A stretch of 64,000 nucleotides of DNA from Anaeromyxobacter sp. Fw109-5 (lineage in GTDB: Bacteria; Myxococcota; Myxococcia; Myxococcales; Anaeromyxobacteraceae): assembly GCF_000017505.1 (NCBI RefSeq), contig NC_009675.1:4592501-4656500 (forward strand). The letters run 5' to 3'. The translations under genes and the position numbers were made by a program. Within the stretch, counting starts at the first letter, position 1, and the number at the start of each line of letters is the position of its first letter. The notes under the pieces are model-generated. The model was not told the origin of the DNA. It searched no databases and worked only from the letters and a program-made list of their open reading frames with translations. This document shows, in pieces, positions 54,601 to 62,296 of this stretch.

Positions 54601-55929
54601 CTCGAGGTTCTCGGGCCGGGAAAGCTTCTGGACCGACGCGACGACGATGTCCGCCTCCAGCTCGGACCGGTCCTCGGCGAACCAGCCCACCCGCAGGTCG
54701 GGCATGGCACCGCGGAGGACGCGCCGGAAAGTCGTCGCGGCCTGGACGAGCAGCTCGCGCCGGTGCGCGATGAAGAGGACGCGGATCGGGTGATCGAGCG
54801 TGCTGCGGAAGGCATCCGCATCGTATGCGGCGAGGAGTGTCTTGCCGAGGCCGGTCGCCATCACGACGAGGGCGCGCTTCTCGCCGTCCGCACGCGTCGC
54901 GGCGAGCGCGTCGAGCGCATCGCGCTGGATCTCGTGCGGATCCGGCGCCGCCGTGAGCGGCTCCGCCTCCGTCTCGCCGGGCGGCAGCGCGACTGGTGCG
55001 ACCCGCGCGCGGGCGGCATAGGCGGTGACCCACTCCAGCGTGAGCGGTGTCGCGCCCGCCCAGACGGCCTCGAACGCCTCCTTGACGCTCGCGTATGCGA
55101 TCGGATCACGCGAGCGGTCCGTCCGGAGGTTCCACTCAACTCCCGTCCAGAGCGCGGAGGCGGAGACGTTCGAGCTGCCGACGAACGCGACGCCCAGGCC
55201 CTCCCCCTCGAACCGCCATGACTTCGGATGAAACGAACGGCTACCCGCGAGCCGCGCCGTCTCGACGATCCGCGCCTCGAAGCGCGGGGGCGCGCCGGCG
55301 GGCGCGAGCGCGCCCTGCCAGTCAAGCATCCGCTTCAGCGCCTCGGCCTGCGTTATGTCGAGATAGTCGCCGGTGATGAGCCGGATGCGGGCTCCCCGAT
55401 CCGCAGCCGAGAAGACTGGGTCCTGGAGCAGCTCGAGCCCGCTGTCCTGGACGAAGGCCGCGACGATCGCGATCTCGCGGGCGCCCGCGAACAGCGGCCG
55501 GATGTGCGCAAGGAAAGGGTCCGCCGTCCCGCCTACGACCAGCGGCTCCGCGGCGAGGCGCCTGTAGTTCCCCTTCCACGGGATGACGTGCCGCACGCCA
55601 CCCGCCGGGTCGTCCATGTCGCCCTCGTAGCGGGGGATGACGTGGACGTGGAGGTGCATGACCGTCTGGCCGGCATGCACGCCGACGTTGAAACCGACGT
55701 TGTAGCCAGCGGGCTGGTGCTCCGCATCGAGCTGCAGTTTCACAACCTCGACGAGGTCGAGCATTGCGCGCTGCTCGTCACGCGTGGCGTCGAACCAATC
55801 ACGCACTTGGCGGCGCGCTATGATGAGCGTGTGGCCGTCGGTGACGGGAAACGTATCTCGGATCGCGAACGCCAGCTCGTTGGAGACGAGCCACTCGCGC
55901 TCGGGGATATCCAGGAAAATTGAGCGCAT
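51673..55929 (-). CDS. HIT-PLD-SF2 helicase-S24-like multidomain protein
   Basis: 1418 residues. Domain order: HIT-type hydrolase/transferase (1-125, HLHVH at 92-96); phospholipase-D-like nuclease (about 135-290, H234-x-K236 ... GSSN 251-254); SF2 helicase (about 330-690: Walker A ATGLGKT 358-364, DEVH 456-459, TATP 482-485, motif VI QQLGRGLR 655-662); a long middle region; and an S24/LexA-like part (about 1085-1175: GNSMAGG with S1102, YQVKR with K1150, forming a Ser-Lys dyad). The rest (1180-1418) has no recognised fold. PLD-helicases occur with DUF499 and DUF1156 proteins in defence islands; here the gene follows the DUF499 gene. The start is the ATG at 55929; upstream in-frame sequence lacks HIT homology. 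Confidence 0.85.
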   Translation of the reverse strand: MRSIFLDIPEREWLVSNELAFAIRDTFPVTDGHTLIIARRQVRDWFDATRDEQRAMLDLVEVVKLQLDAEHQPAGYNVGFNVGVHAGQTVMHLHVHVIPRYEGDMDDPAGGVRHVIPWKGNYRRLAAEPLVVGGTADPFLAHIRPLFAGAREIAIVAAFVQDSGLELLQDPVFSAADRGARIRLITGDYLDITQAEALKRMLDWQGALAPAGAPPRFEARIVETARLAGSRSFHPKSWRFEGEGLGVAFVGSSNVSASALWTGVEWNLRTDRSRDPIAYASVKEAFEAVWAGATPLTLEWVTAYAARARVAPVALPPGETEAEPLTAAPDPHEIQRDALDALAATRADGEKRALVVMATGLGKTLLAAYDADAFRSTLDHPIRVLFIAHRRELLVQAATTFRRVLRGAMPDLRVGWFAEDRSELEADIVVASVQKLSRPENLERLAAERFDYVVVDEVHHAEAPSYRRILSRIDPGFLLGLTATPDRADEGDVLGLFDDNLPFRADLGVGIEAKRLVPFAYFGLKDTVDYSHDNIPWRNRRFDPKRLEEAVQTQERMERLWSALGEHGGMRTLVFCCSIPHAEFAKRWLEGRGVRVRAVHSDPGSDDRSRALADLAAGRIDAVCAVDLFNEGVDVPLVDRVVMLRPTESPVVFLQQLGRGLRIAEGKERLTVIDFVGNHRVFLDRVRTLLSLGDARPDLRAFLEGGEAELPPGCSIDVQLDAIDLLRRLLPSGANAVERAYRELQVARGERPTIGELYRSGYSPSVLRQVHGSWFEFVRSEGHLTADEERVLEAGRDWYRELETTVLEKSFKLVLLEAVIELEALGTGVNLDVLARRSHQILVRSPELFRDLNGVNELPDPRVPAERAWLAYWRKNPVKAWAGTPAEPKRWFAVEGDRFLPKLPIPTGLEETVVEMTRELVDYRLAQYRRRFEPEVQGDAFVCKVISNERDPILMLPPRMSRPDLPTGDTDVRLAHSGAGSPTGAWWRFRFVKIACNVAHPVGSTKNLLPDILRAWFGPAVGRAGTAFRIRFFRSPDGWNVEPLGQMIDLPSRGRVVAFPTLRAAAGAAGAPTAGAPEAEEVVLPVPSRGAELFAVRAAGNSMAGGGDPIRDGDWLLFRYARGAGLGAVEGRVALVQVSDGSGDGAYQVKRIVRRDGRWLLASDNPGIAPFAAQERTVPVAILAEHVSPEALAPEVGAHVEDGEVGKAFGLDADPRDGLRVGGHLFVMVDGRGVLSAPDRVTRPVPARRPGETAFVFARGEGTTWRYCGVGRWNDDERAWVIPEVDYGTWKHLGVGRTASRRLPEPQLERARALATAAVERFGGNWIERDGKRCRVVGLAERGGVRIDGGPDGFRERTVSLVDLAWVLVARDDVEAKGGVLDEARVNLARYLEGTPKEATRWIDTRWALVIAAAVASA

Positions 55930-55990
55930 TAGCGTGCGTCGCTGTACGAGGCGGGTGGCAGCCGTCGCGGGGGGGACCCGCGAGACGGGC

Positions 55991-58789
55991 TCACGCACTC
56001 TTTGTGGTGATGTCCTCCGAAAGCCCCAGCTCGCGAAGTGCCACCTTCGTCTCCTCGATCTTCGCCGACGTCGTTCCGCCCGGCGGAGCGACGTCCACCG
56101 CGACGGTCAGCTTGAGGCCGCCGCCCGTCGCGAACCGCGACAGCACCTTGGTGTAGAAGTTCATCCACTTCTGGGGAGAGACATCGCCGGTCCACTGGAA
56201 CCCGGCGATCGGAGGCGTGGGCGCCGGGCCCCCGCCTCCGGAGCCACCCGTACCCGGCGCGGACCCGCCGCCGCCCGGACCAGGACCGCCGCCTGGCACC
56301 CCGCCGCCCGCGCCCGGCTGCGCGCCTCCCCCACCGCCACCACCTCCGGGGATGGGCGGCTGGGGCGGGGGCTTTCGGGCGACGTATTCCTCTGCACGCT
56401 CCTTCGCGATGAGGAAGACGTCTTCTGCGATCTCGACGTCCGCCGCCGCGAGCGAGCGCTTGTAGACGAACGGATCGTACCCTCCAGCCTTCTTGCCGAC
56501 GTACGCGACGATTCCTGCGTCGAGGCCCTTCGAGATCGTGTCCTTGACCGCGTCGGCCCTGAGGAGGCGGGGAAACTTGGGCGATGCGTAGAACGCGTCG
56601 CGCACCGATTTCGTGCTCCACTCCGGAAGCGCCGGTGGCCAGTAACGCGTCAGGAAGTTCGGGCTGACGCCCTCGACGACGATGTCCTCCTGCTTCAGAC
56701 GGGACAAGATCAGCTCGACGAGCGAGTTCGCAGCGCTCGAGTGCACCAGGCCGAGGTCGATCTTCCGGAGCGAGTTGTCCTCGGCGAGGAGAAAGACGTT
56801 CTTGTACGCCCTCCACACCGATTCCCTGAGGTCCCGCTCGGCCCGCTTGGCGTTCTCGGCGAGCTGACGCTGCTTCGCCTCGTCGAGCTTGAGCTCCTCC
56901 GCGTCGGCCTCGATGTCCCTCCACGCGAGGAGCTTGCGCGCCTCCTCCATGAGCGGCGCGGAGTCCTCCGGCGCGACCCAGATGAGCGCGCTCTTGAAGG
57001 TCCTGGACGACGAACCGCTCTCGGTCGTGATCGACGTCATCAAGGTCTTCGTCGCGGCGTCGCCCGCGGGGTTGTCCGGCGCCAGCACCAGCATCGTCAG
57101 CACCGGGCGATCCGGTACCTCGCCGCTCTTCTTCGGGAAGAAGAGCCGCTCGATGCCGCTTCCGGCCGCGAAGACCTTCTGGATCTCCTTCCGGACCACC
57201 TCGTCGATTGCGGCGCCCGTGACGCTTGCCCGCCGATCGGCGAGGAGCTTGTTCAGGTTGGGTTGGAAGCTGAACCGGTAGCGGTTCTTCTCGGCTGCCA
57301 GGAAGTAGCAGGCGTCGGTAAGCGCCTCCAGGCACTGCTCTACGTTCCCGATGTCGAGCCCTGGCTCCGCGACGGCGAGGCGAACCTCCGGCAACGTCGC
57401 GTCCCCGCGCTGCTGCCCCCCGTTCGACTCGAAGAGGATGGTCGTGGCGACCTTCCGATGGAGACGCGCCTTCTTGATCTCGGCCGTTGCCTCGGCGTCG
57501 AGCCGGAGCGCGTGCGCGTGATCCGTCCCCGCGATGTCGGTCGTCACGGCGGGCTCGAGCCGCGCTTCACCCAGCTGCTCGAACACCGCCGCTCGGAACA
57601 GCGGGTCCTCCAGGGGCGCCGTACCGAGCGAGACGAGAGGATCCTTGTGCGCGCCCTTGTATCCCTCGCTGTACGCCTTCGACACCCACAGCGCGAGGAG
57701 CCTCAGGACGCCGCGCGTCTGCTGGAACCGCGGGAGGCCCTGCCATTTCCGCTCGAAAACGGACAACAGCGACGGATGGAAGGGGTAGGACGCCTTCAGC
57801 GCCTCGCGCGCGTTCTCGACGGGGAACCAGCTCGGGATCTGCTGCTTATTCGCGAGCAGCCACTGCTCGTACTCATCGACCGTGGCGATCGCGTCCTTCG
57901 GCAGCCCACTCCACTCGAAGAGCCGCCGGCGGATGATCTCGGACGTTTCCGCCTCCGCCGACATGATCACAGCCTTGCCGACCCGGTCGAGGAGCTTCTT
58001 GAAGCGTTCGAAGTCGGACTGGTCCTCCGCCGTCATCTCGAGCTCCGAGGCGGGAATCGAGACGGCGAGGACGATGTTGTCGCGCCCGCGCGCGACCTCC
58101 GAGAGATTGTGCAGGAACGTGTAGAGCTGACCGGCGAGCCCGCTCTTGCGGCTCCGGCTGACGTAGTTCATCACCTCGTCGAACAGGATGAGCGCCGGCT
58201 TGCCGCTCGGCAGTATGCGCTCGATCACGTCGCCGCCTGGCGCGGTGAGCGCCTTCTCGTGCTCCTCGACGAGCTTGAAACCCTCCGCCCCGCCGAGCTG
58301 GAACGCGATCTCGCCCCAGGGCGTCTTTCGGACCGGTGTGCCGCCGGTACCGCCCCGACCCGTGATCGAGTCGAACTCGGTCCCGACGAAGATCGCGGTC
58401 GCCGCGCGAGGCACCGTCGTGAGTCCCGCGTTGTCCAGAATTCCGCTGACGCCCTTCCACGACTTCGCGGCGTCGCCGTTCTGCGCCAAGTGGTAGAGCA
58501 GCGTGAGCGAGTGCGTCTTGCCGCCGCCGAACTGCGTCGAGAGGTTGAAGATGGCAGACGTCTCGACCTTCACGCCCGACAGGCGCCGGACGACCTGCGC
58601 CGTGAGCTCGCGCAGGTTCTTCGTCAGGAACGTCCGCGCGAAGAACTGGGCGGGGTCCTGGTACACGGCAGGCGCGCGCCCATCGCGTACGTGGTCGAGG
58701 TGAACGGCGAACTCGGACGCATCGAGGGGCTTCCCTTCTCGAAGGTCCTCGCGCGGCGTGACGATCTTGTACCAGGGCTTCAGGGCCAT
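55991..58789 (-). CDS. DUF499-type P-loop ATPase
   Basis: 932 residues. Walker A FGGGKTHS (87-94), Walker B ALILFDEVMNYV (199-210), then the long helical body of DUF499 AAA proteins (YPFHPSLLSVFERKWQGLPR near 345). Around 805-857 comes a Gly/Pro linker (PPIPGGGGGGGGAQPGAGGG...) leading to an ~70-residue C-terminal domain (FQWTGDVSPQKWMNFYTKVL). It is probably the ATP-driven sensor or loader of the system. It lies between the small protein gene and the helicase gene with 13- and 61-base gaps, all on one strand. Confidence 0.9.
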   Translation of the reverse strand: MALKPWYKIVTPREDLREGKPLDASEFAVHLDHVRDGRAPAVYQDPAQFFARTFLTKNLRELTAQVVRRLSGVKVETSAIFNLSTQFGGGKTHSLTLLYHLAQNGDAAKSWKGVSGILDNAGLTTVPRAATAIFVGTEFDSITGRGGTGGTPVRKTPWGEIAFQLGGAEGFKLVEEHEKALTAPGGDVIERILPSGKPALILFDEVMNYVSRSRKSGLAGQLYTFLHNLSEVARGRDNIVLAVSIPASELEMTAEDQSDFERFKKLLDRVGKAVIMSAEAETSEIIRRRLFEWSGLPKDAIATVDEYEQWLLANKQQIPSWFPVENAREALKASYPFHPSLLSVFERKWQGLPRFQQTRGVLRLLALWVSKAYSEGYKGAHKDPLVSLGTAPLEDPLFRAAVFEQLGEARLEPAVTTDIAGTDHAHALRLDAEATAEIKKARLHRKVATTILFESNGGQQRGDATLPEVRLAVAEPGLDIGNVEQCLEALTDACYFLAAEKNRYRFSFQPNLNKLLADRRASVTGAAIDEVVRKEIQKVFAAGSGIERLFFPKKSGEVPDRPVLTMLVLAPDNPAGDAATKTLMTSITTESGSSSRTFKSALIWVAPEDSAPLMEEARKLLAWRDIEADAEELKLDEAKQRQLAENAKRAERDLRESVWRAYKNVFLLAEDNSLRKIDLGLVHSSAANSLVELILSRLKQEDIVVEGVSPNFLTRYWPPALPEWSTKSVRDAFYASPKFPRLLRADAVKDTISKGLDAGIVAYVGKKAGGYDPFVYKRSLAAADVEIAEDVFLIAKERAEEYVARKPPPQPPIPGGGGGGGGAQPGAGGGVPGGGPGPGGGGSAPGTGGSGGGGPAPTPPIAGFQWTGDVSPQKWMNFYTKVLSRFATGGGLKLTVAVDVAPPGGTTSAKIEETKVALRELGLSEDITTKSA

Positions 58790-58802
58790 GCTGTTGTCAC
58801 CT

Positions 58803-59396
58803 TCACCGTCGCGCGAACCGCTCGAAGCGTCCGGTGTTCGAGTTGAGCTTCCACATCTGAAAGAAGCCGTAAGGGAACGTGCTGGCCTCGTTTCTCGAGC
58901 CTACGACGACCAGCGTGTCACCGACGAGTGCGACGCGGTCGGCGATTTCCATCGCCTCCACGACGCGTGCGCCGAGCGCGGAGACAAACCCGGGGCCGTC
59001 CGATGCGTCGGGCCGGTAGCAGAACACGACGCGGAGCCCGCATCGGACGCAGAGCACTTTCCAGAGCGAGTACGCGACGAGGTCCGCGTCGGCCGAGTTC
59101 TCGAGCTCGCACGCGGCCACAGGGAACTGCCACCCGGTTCCGGCCTTGCGAAACGCTGTCACGTCGAGGGACAGGTACTCGTTTCGCCGAACCGGCAACA
59201 CGGAGCATCTGTGGCCCCTGCCCGCTGCCGCCAAGCCGAGCCGAGTGAACGAAGCCACGACGACGCCGGTGAGAGCTGACGTCCACGCGGCGAGGTCCGA
59301 GCGCAACGAGGCGTCGCGGAGCGCGTCTGCGGCAGAGCGTTCCTCCTCAATGGCGCCGTAGAACTCGGACGCCCATGTGGTGGCGAAGGGGGTCAT
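58803..59396 (-). CDS. small protein of the methylase/ATPase operon (nuclease-fold-like)
   Basis: 197 residues. Its position between the DUF1156 methylase and DUF499 genes is where DUF3780 proteins occur in related systems, but identity to that family cannot be checked here. The centre, YLSLDVTAFRKAG ... FPVAACELENSADADLVAYS followed by LWKVLCVRCGLRVVF, resembles a PD-(D/E)xK core (Asp, then Glu-x-Glu after a strand). The Lys of E-x-K is replaced by Asn (ELEN), which some inactive or divergent members show. ATG at 59396 overlaps the methylase stop (ATGA). Confidence 0.7.
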   Translation of the reverse strand: MTPFATTWASEFYGAIEEERSAADALRDASLRSDLAAWTSALTGVVVASFTRLGLAAAGRGHRCSVLPVRRNEYLSLDVTAFRKAGTGWQFPVAACELENSADADLVAYSLWKVLCVRCGLRVVFCYRPDASDGPGFVSALGARVVEAMEIADRVALVGDTLVVVGSRNEASTFPYGFFQMWKLNSNTGRFERFARR

Positions 59397-62296
59397 CCGA
59401 AGCCGAGCCCCTTCTTGCGCCCGAGCACTCCGTCCACCCACCGCTTCTCCTCCGATCCGGTTGGGTAGAGGGCGGATAGGGACTGCGCGAGGGTCCAGAA
59501 CTGGCCCTGGTTTCCGACGCCCTCCGCGACGAGGAAGCGTTTCAGCCCTTCGCCGCGACCCGATGCGAACAGGAGCATGGCCTGGTGTACTCGGTCCAAG
59601 GTGGTCGCGGCGGCCTTCGGCGCGCCGCGCTCGCCCCAGCCCTGCGCTTTCGCGGCTTCCTGCAGCTCGGCGAACAACCCCATCTGCTTCTTCGAGGCCC
59701 GCTTCGCCGGCACGACTCCTTCGTCGCCTGCGAACAGGTGCTTGGTTCGCTCTGCGACCGACAGCAACCGCGCCTGGTTCGCTTTGACCACCACGACATG
59801 GGGGAGCTGCTCGAGACGGGCGCCCAGCCCCTGGGCGATCTTTCGCGCGGCGTCGTACTCGAGGCTGAAACCATCCGCTCCGTCTGCGTCCAATTCGGCG
59901 TCGTCGCTCGCCGGCGCATCCCCGCCGCCGTCGTCCGCGGCCGAGGCTCGAGCTCGGTCTGATGCAAGCGTCCACAGCCACATGGCCGTGATCCTCGCGT
60001 CCTCCTCGAGGCGAGCCGACTCGGCTTCGTCGAAGATCATCGCCAGCGCCTCGCGCGAGACAGCCGCCCATACGTGCTCGAGGTACTCCTCGAGCGGCAC
60101 GACCTCGCCCGAAACTTTCTCGACGCGCGCATACCGAGAGAAGAGTTCGAGGGCCGGGCCGAGGCACGCGAAGATCGCGTCGGCGCCCACGACGCCCTCG
60201 CGAGCGAGCCGCGGCATCCACTCCGCGATTCGCTTGGGAAGCGCCGCGAGCACGTCCCGCCAATCACCCACCGTATCCGTGATGAGCCGCCCATCTGGAT
60301 ACTCGCGCGGCCGGCACACGAGATGAACCGACGAGGCGAGCACGGCCGAGTTGCGCGCGCGCAGCCGGCCGGCGTTCTCCGTGTCGATCGGCCACGACGC
60401 CGTGACGACCCATCCCGCGTCGAGCATCGCAGCTAGCAGGTCCTCCCAGCCGCTCGTCGACTTGTGCGCGAAGATGACGACGCCGATGCCATCCGGCCGG
60501 GTGACACGCCTCGCCTCGGTGAGGGCGGCGGTCATGACGCGGCGGTAGTAGGCCCGGTCCTTCCCCGTGGCCGGGTTGACGATGCACTCGTCGTCCCGAG
60601 GCACCAGAGGCGTCTTGAAGAGCTCGGGATGATCGGGACCGAGCACGCGCCGGAGCCAGACGTAGAAGAAGTCGGAGAGGTCCGCGTACGGTATCGCGTC
60701 GTAGTAAGGCGGATCCGTCACGAGGAGATGCGCGCAGTCGGACGGCAACGGGTGATGGCTCGCAGACGCCATGCCCACGTCCGCCGCCCCGGTGCTCACG
60801 TGCGCGTTCCTCAACCCACGGAGCACGTGCTCGACGGCGCCCGCCCACGACCCGGAGGACGATGCGAGCGGATTCGCCTCGCCGAAGTCCCAGATGATCG
60901 GGAGGGCCTGGCGGGTGAAGAGGTGCGGCAACGCCGAGCCGCTTGGATTCCAGGAGCAACCCGTGTTCTGGTAATCGCATAGACGGTCGACGGCGAGCGC
61001 GAGACAGGCTCGTACCGCCACACCGAGCCCGTGCGCCGCCCGATCCTCGGCCATCACGCCTTGAACCAGGCGCACCAGCGTCGTGATCGTGACGAGCTGC
61101 CGCGGCGTATAGATGTCGCGCCACCGGAGCATGCCGTACCGCTGCACGCGGAATCCGAGTGTTCCCACCGGAGGCAGCGGCTCGTCGGGGAGCTCTGGCA
61201 GGCCCAAGTCGCCTCTCCGCCGGAGGAGCGCCACCTTCTTCTTCGCAGCGGCAATCGCATTCAGGTCGGCCTTCGCCGGACGCCTGAACGTTCGCTCGCC
61301 CGACTCTTCTCCTACCGCGACCGCGACGAGAAGCGCGTCGTCTGCACCGCCGCCCCGCTCCGAGAGCTGAGCGCGAATGCGCTCGACCGGCGTCGTGTAC
61401 CCGCACTTCAGGCAAGTTGCTGCCCCCCGCCGAACGGTGGGGTCCGGAAACGAGCCGAGGGGGCCTTCCGCGATGCTGAAGCGGGGCGTGGGCCCCTCCC
61501 ATCCGTCCAGCCGGAGCCCGACAGACCGGTCACCGCGCCGCGTCAGGTGGAACTTGCTCGTGAGAGGGACGTCCGCGCCGCACTTCGGGCCCTCGCACCG
61601 GATGCGCCTGAACGAGATGGACGCGATCGGCTGCTGCCCCTGCACAACGGGATAGAACGCGTTCAGCTCTCCCCGCGCCTCCTCGCCGACTCGCGCGCCC
61701 CAGCGCTCGACCTCCTCGAACAGCTTTTCGCCGAACCGCTGGACGTACTCGAGCGTGACCTTGCTGATGAGAGTCGCGACCGGATTCAAGTCGGACGCAT
61801 ACGCCGACATTCCGAGCCGCAGCCCCTCGAGCGGAATGGATCCGCCACCACAGAACGGGTCCGCGAGGAACGCGCCTCCGTTTTTCCCGAAGAGCGCCTG
61901 GTGCGCGGACGCGACAAGCTCGCGAGCCGCGTCTCGATACGTTGGATCGGTCGCCCTGTCCCAAGACGCGAAGTCCGAGACGAGCCGGAGCAGCCCGCGT
62001 CGCAGTTCCTCTGCTTCGAGCTGCGCGCTGTCTGGTCCCCGGTAGATACGGCTGAGTACCACACGCGCCTTGTCCCTGAACTCCTGCGGGCAAGCGGAGT
62101 CCGCGGGGTCGAGCAAGGCGGCAGCAAGGGCCGCGGCACGACACGAGGGCAGAGGCTTGCGCGCCCACCAGATGTGGATCGCCGTGATGTGGCCGTGGTG
62201 TGCCGAGCGGCCATCGCGCGCGGACTCCGAGATCTGGCCGATCGGAAGATCGACCTCGATGAGGCGCCGCGGAAATGTCCCCGCGGATGCGCTCAT
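59393..62296 (-). CDS. DUF1156-type DNA methyltransferase (downstream copy)
   Basis: 967 residues. It opens with the DUF1156 region (FPRRLIEVDLPIGQISESAR ... HIWWARKPLP). SAM motif I is DPFCGGGSIPLEGLRLG (146-162), and the catalytic DPPYYDAIPYADLSDFFYVW is near 528, so the target base is an exocyclic amino group (m6A or m4C). Two Cys pairs (CEGPKCG, CLKCG, about 240-315) may bind zinc. A Lys/Ala-rich C-terminal part ends in EEKRWVDGVLGRKKGLGFG. The start overlaps the upstream paralogue's stop (ATGA). It either protects host DNA or uses methylation as part of phage sensing. Confidence 0.9.
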   Translation of the reverse strand: MSASAGTFPRRLIEVDLPIGQISESARDGRSAHHGHITAIHIWWARKPLPSCRAAALAAALLDPADSACPQEFRDKARVVLSRIYRGPDSAQLEAEELRRGLLRLVSDFASWDRATDPTYRDAARELVASAHQALFGKNGGAFLADPFCGGGSIPLEGLRLGMSAYASDLNPVATLISKVTLEYVQRFGEKLFEEVERWGARVGEEARGELNAFYPVVQGQQPIASISFRRIRCEGPKCGADVPLTSKFHLTRRGDRSVGLRLDGWEGPTPRFSIAEGPLGSFPDPTVRRGAATCLKCGYTTPVERIRAQLSERGGGADDALLVAVAVGEESGERTFRRPAKADLNAIAAAKKKVALLRRRGDLGLPELPDEPLPPVGTLGFRVQRYGMLRWRDIYTPRQLVTITTLVRLVQGVMAEDRAAHGLGVAVRACLALAVDRLCDYQNTGCSWNPSGSALPHLFTRQALPIIWDFGEANPLASSSGSWAGAVEHVLRGLRNAHVSTGAADVGMASASHHPLPSDCAHLLVTDPPYYDAIPYADLSDFFYVWLRRVLGPDHPELFKTPLVPRDDECIVNPATGKDRAYYRRVMTAALTEARRVTRPDGIGVVIFAHKSTSGWEDLLAAMLDAGWVVTASWPIDTENAGRLRARNSAVLASSVHLVCRPREYPDGRLITDTVGDWRDVLAALPKRIAEWMPRLAREGVVGADAIFACLGPALELFSRYARVEKVSGEVVPLEEYLEHVWAAVSREALAMIFDEAESARLEEDARITAMWLWTLASDRARASAADDGGGDAPASDDAELDADGADGFSLEYDAARKIAQGLGARLEQLPHVVVVKANQARLLSVAERTKHLFAGDEGVVPAKRASKKQMGLFAELQEAAKAQGWGERGAPKAAATTLDRVHQAMLLFASGRGEGLKRFLVAEGVGNQGQFWTLAQSLSALYPTGSEEKRWVDGVLGRKKGLGFG

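Noticed and set aside
55930-55998. Earlier GTG start (55998) for the HIT-helicase gene
   Set aside because: It would overlap the DUF499 stop and add residues outside the HIT domain, which begins normally at the ATG at 55929.
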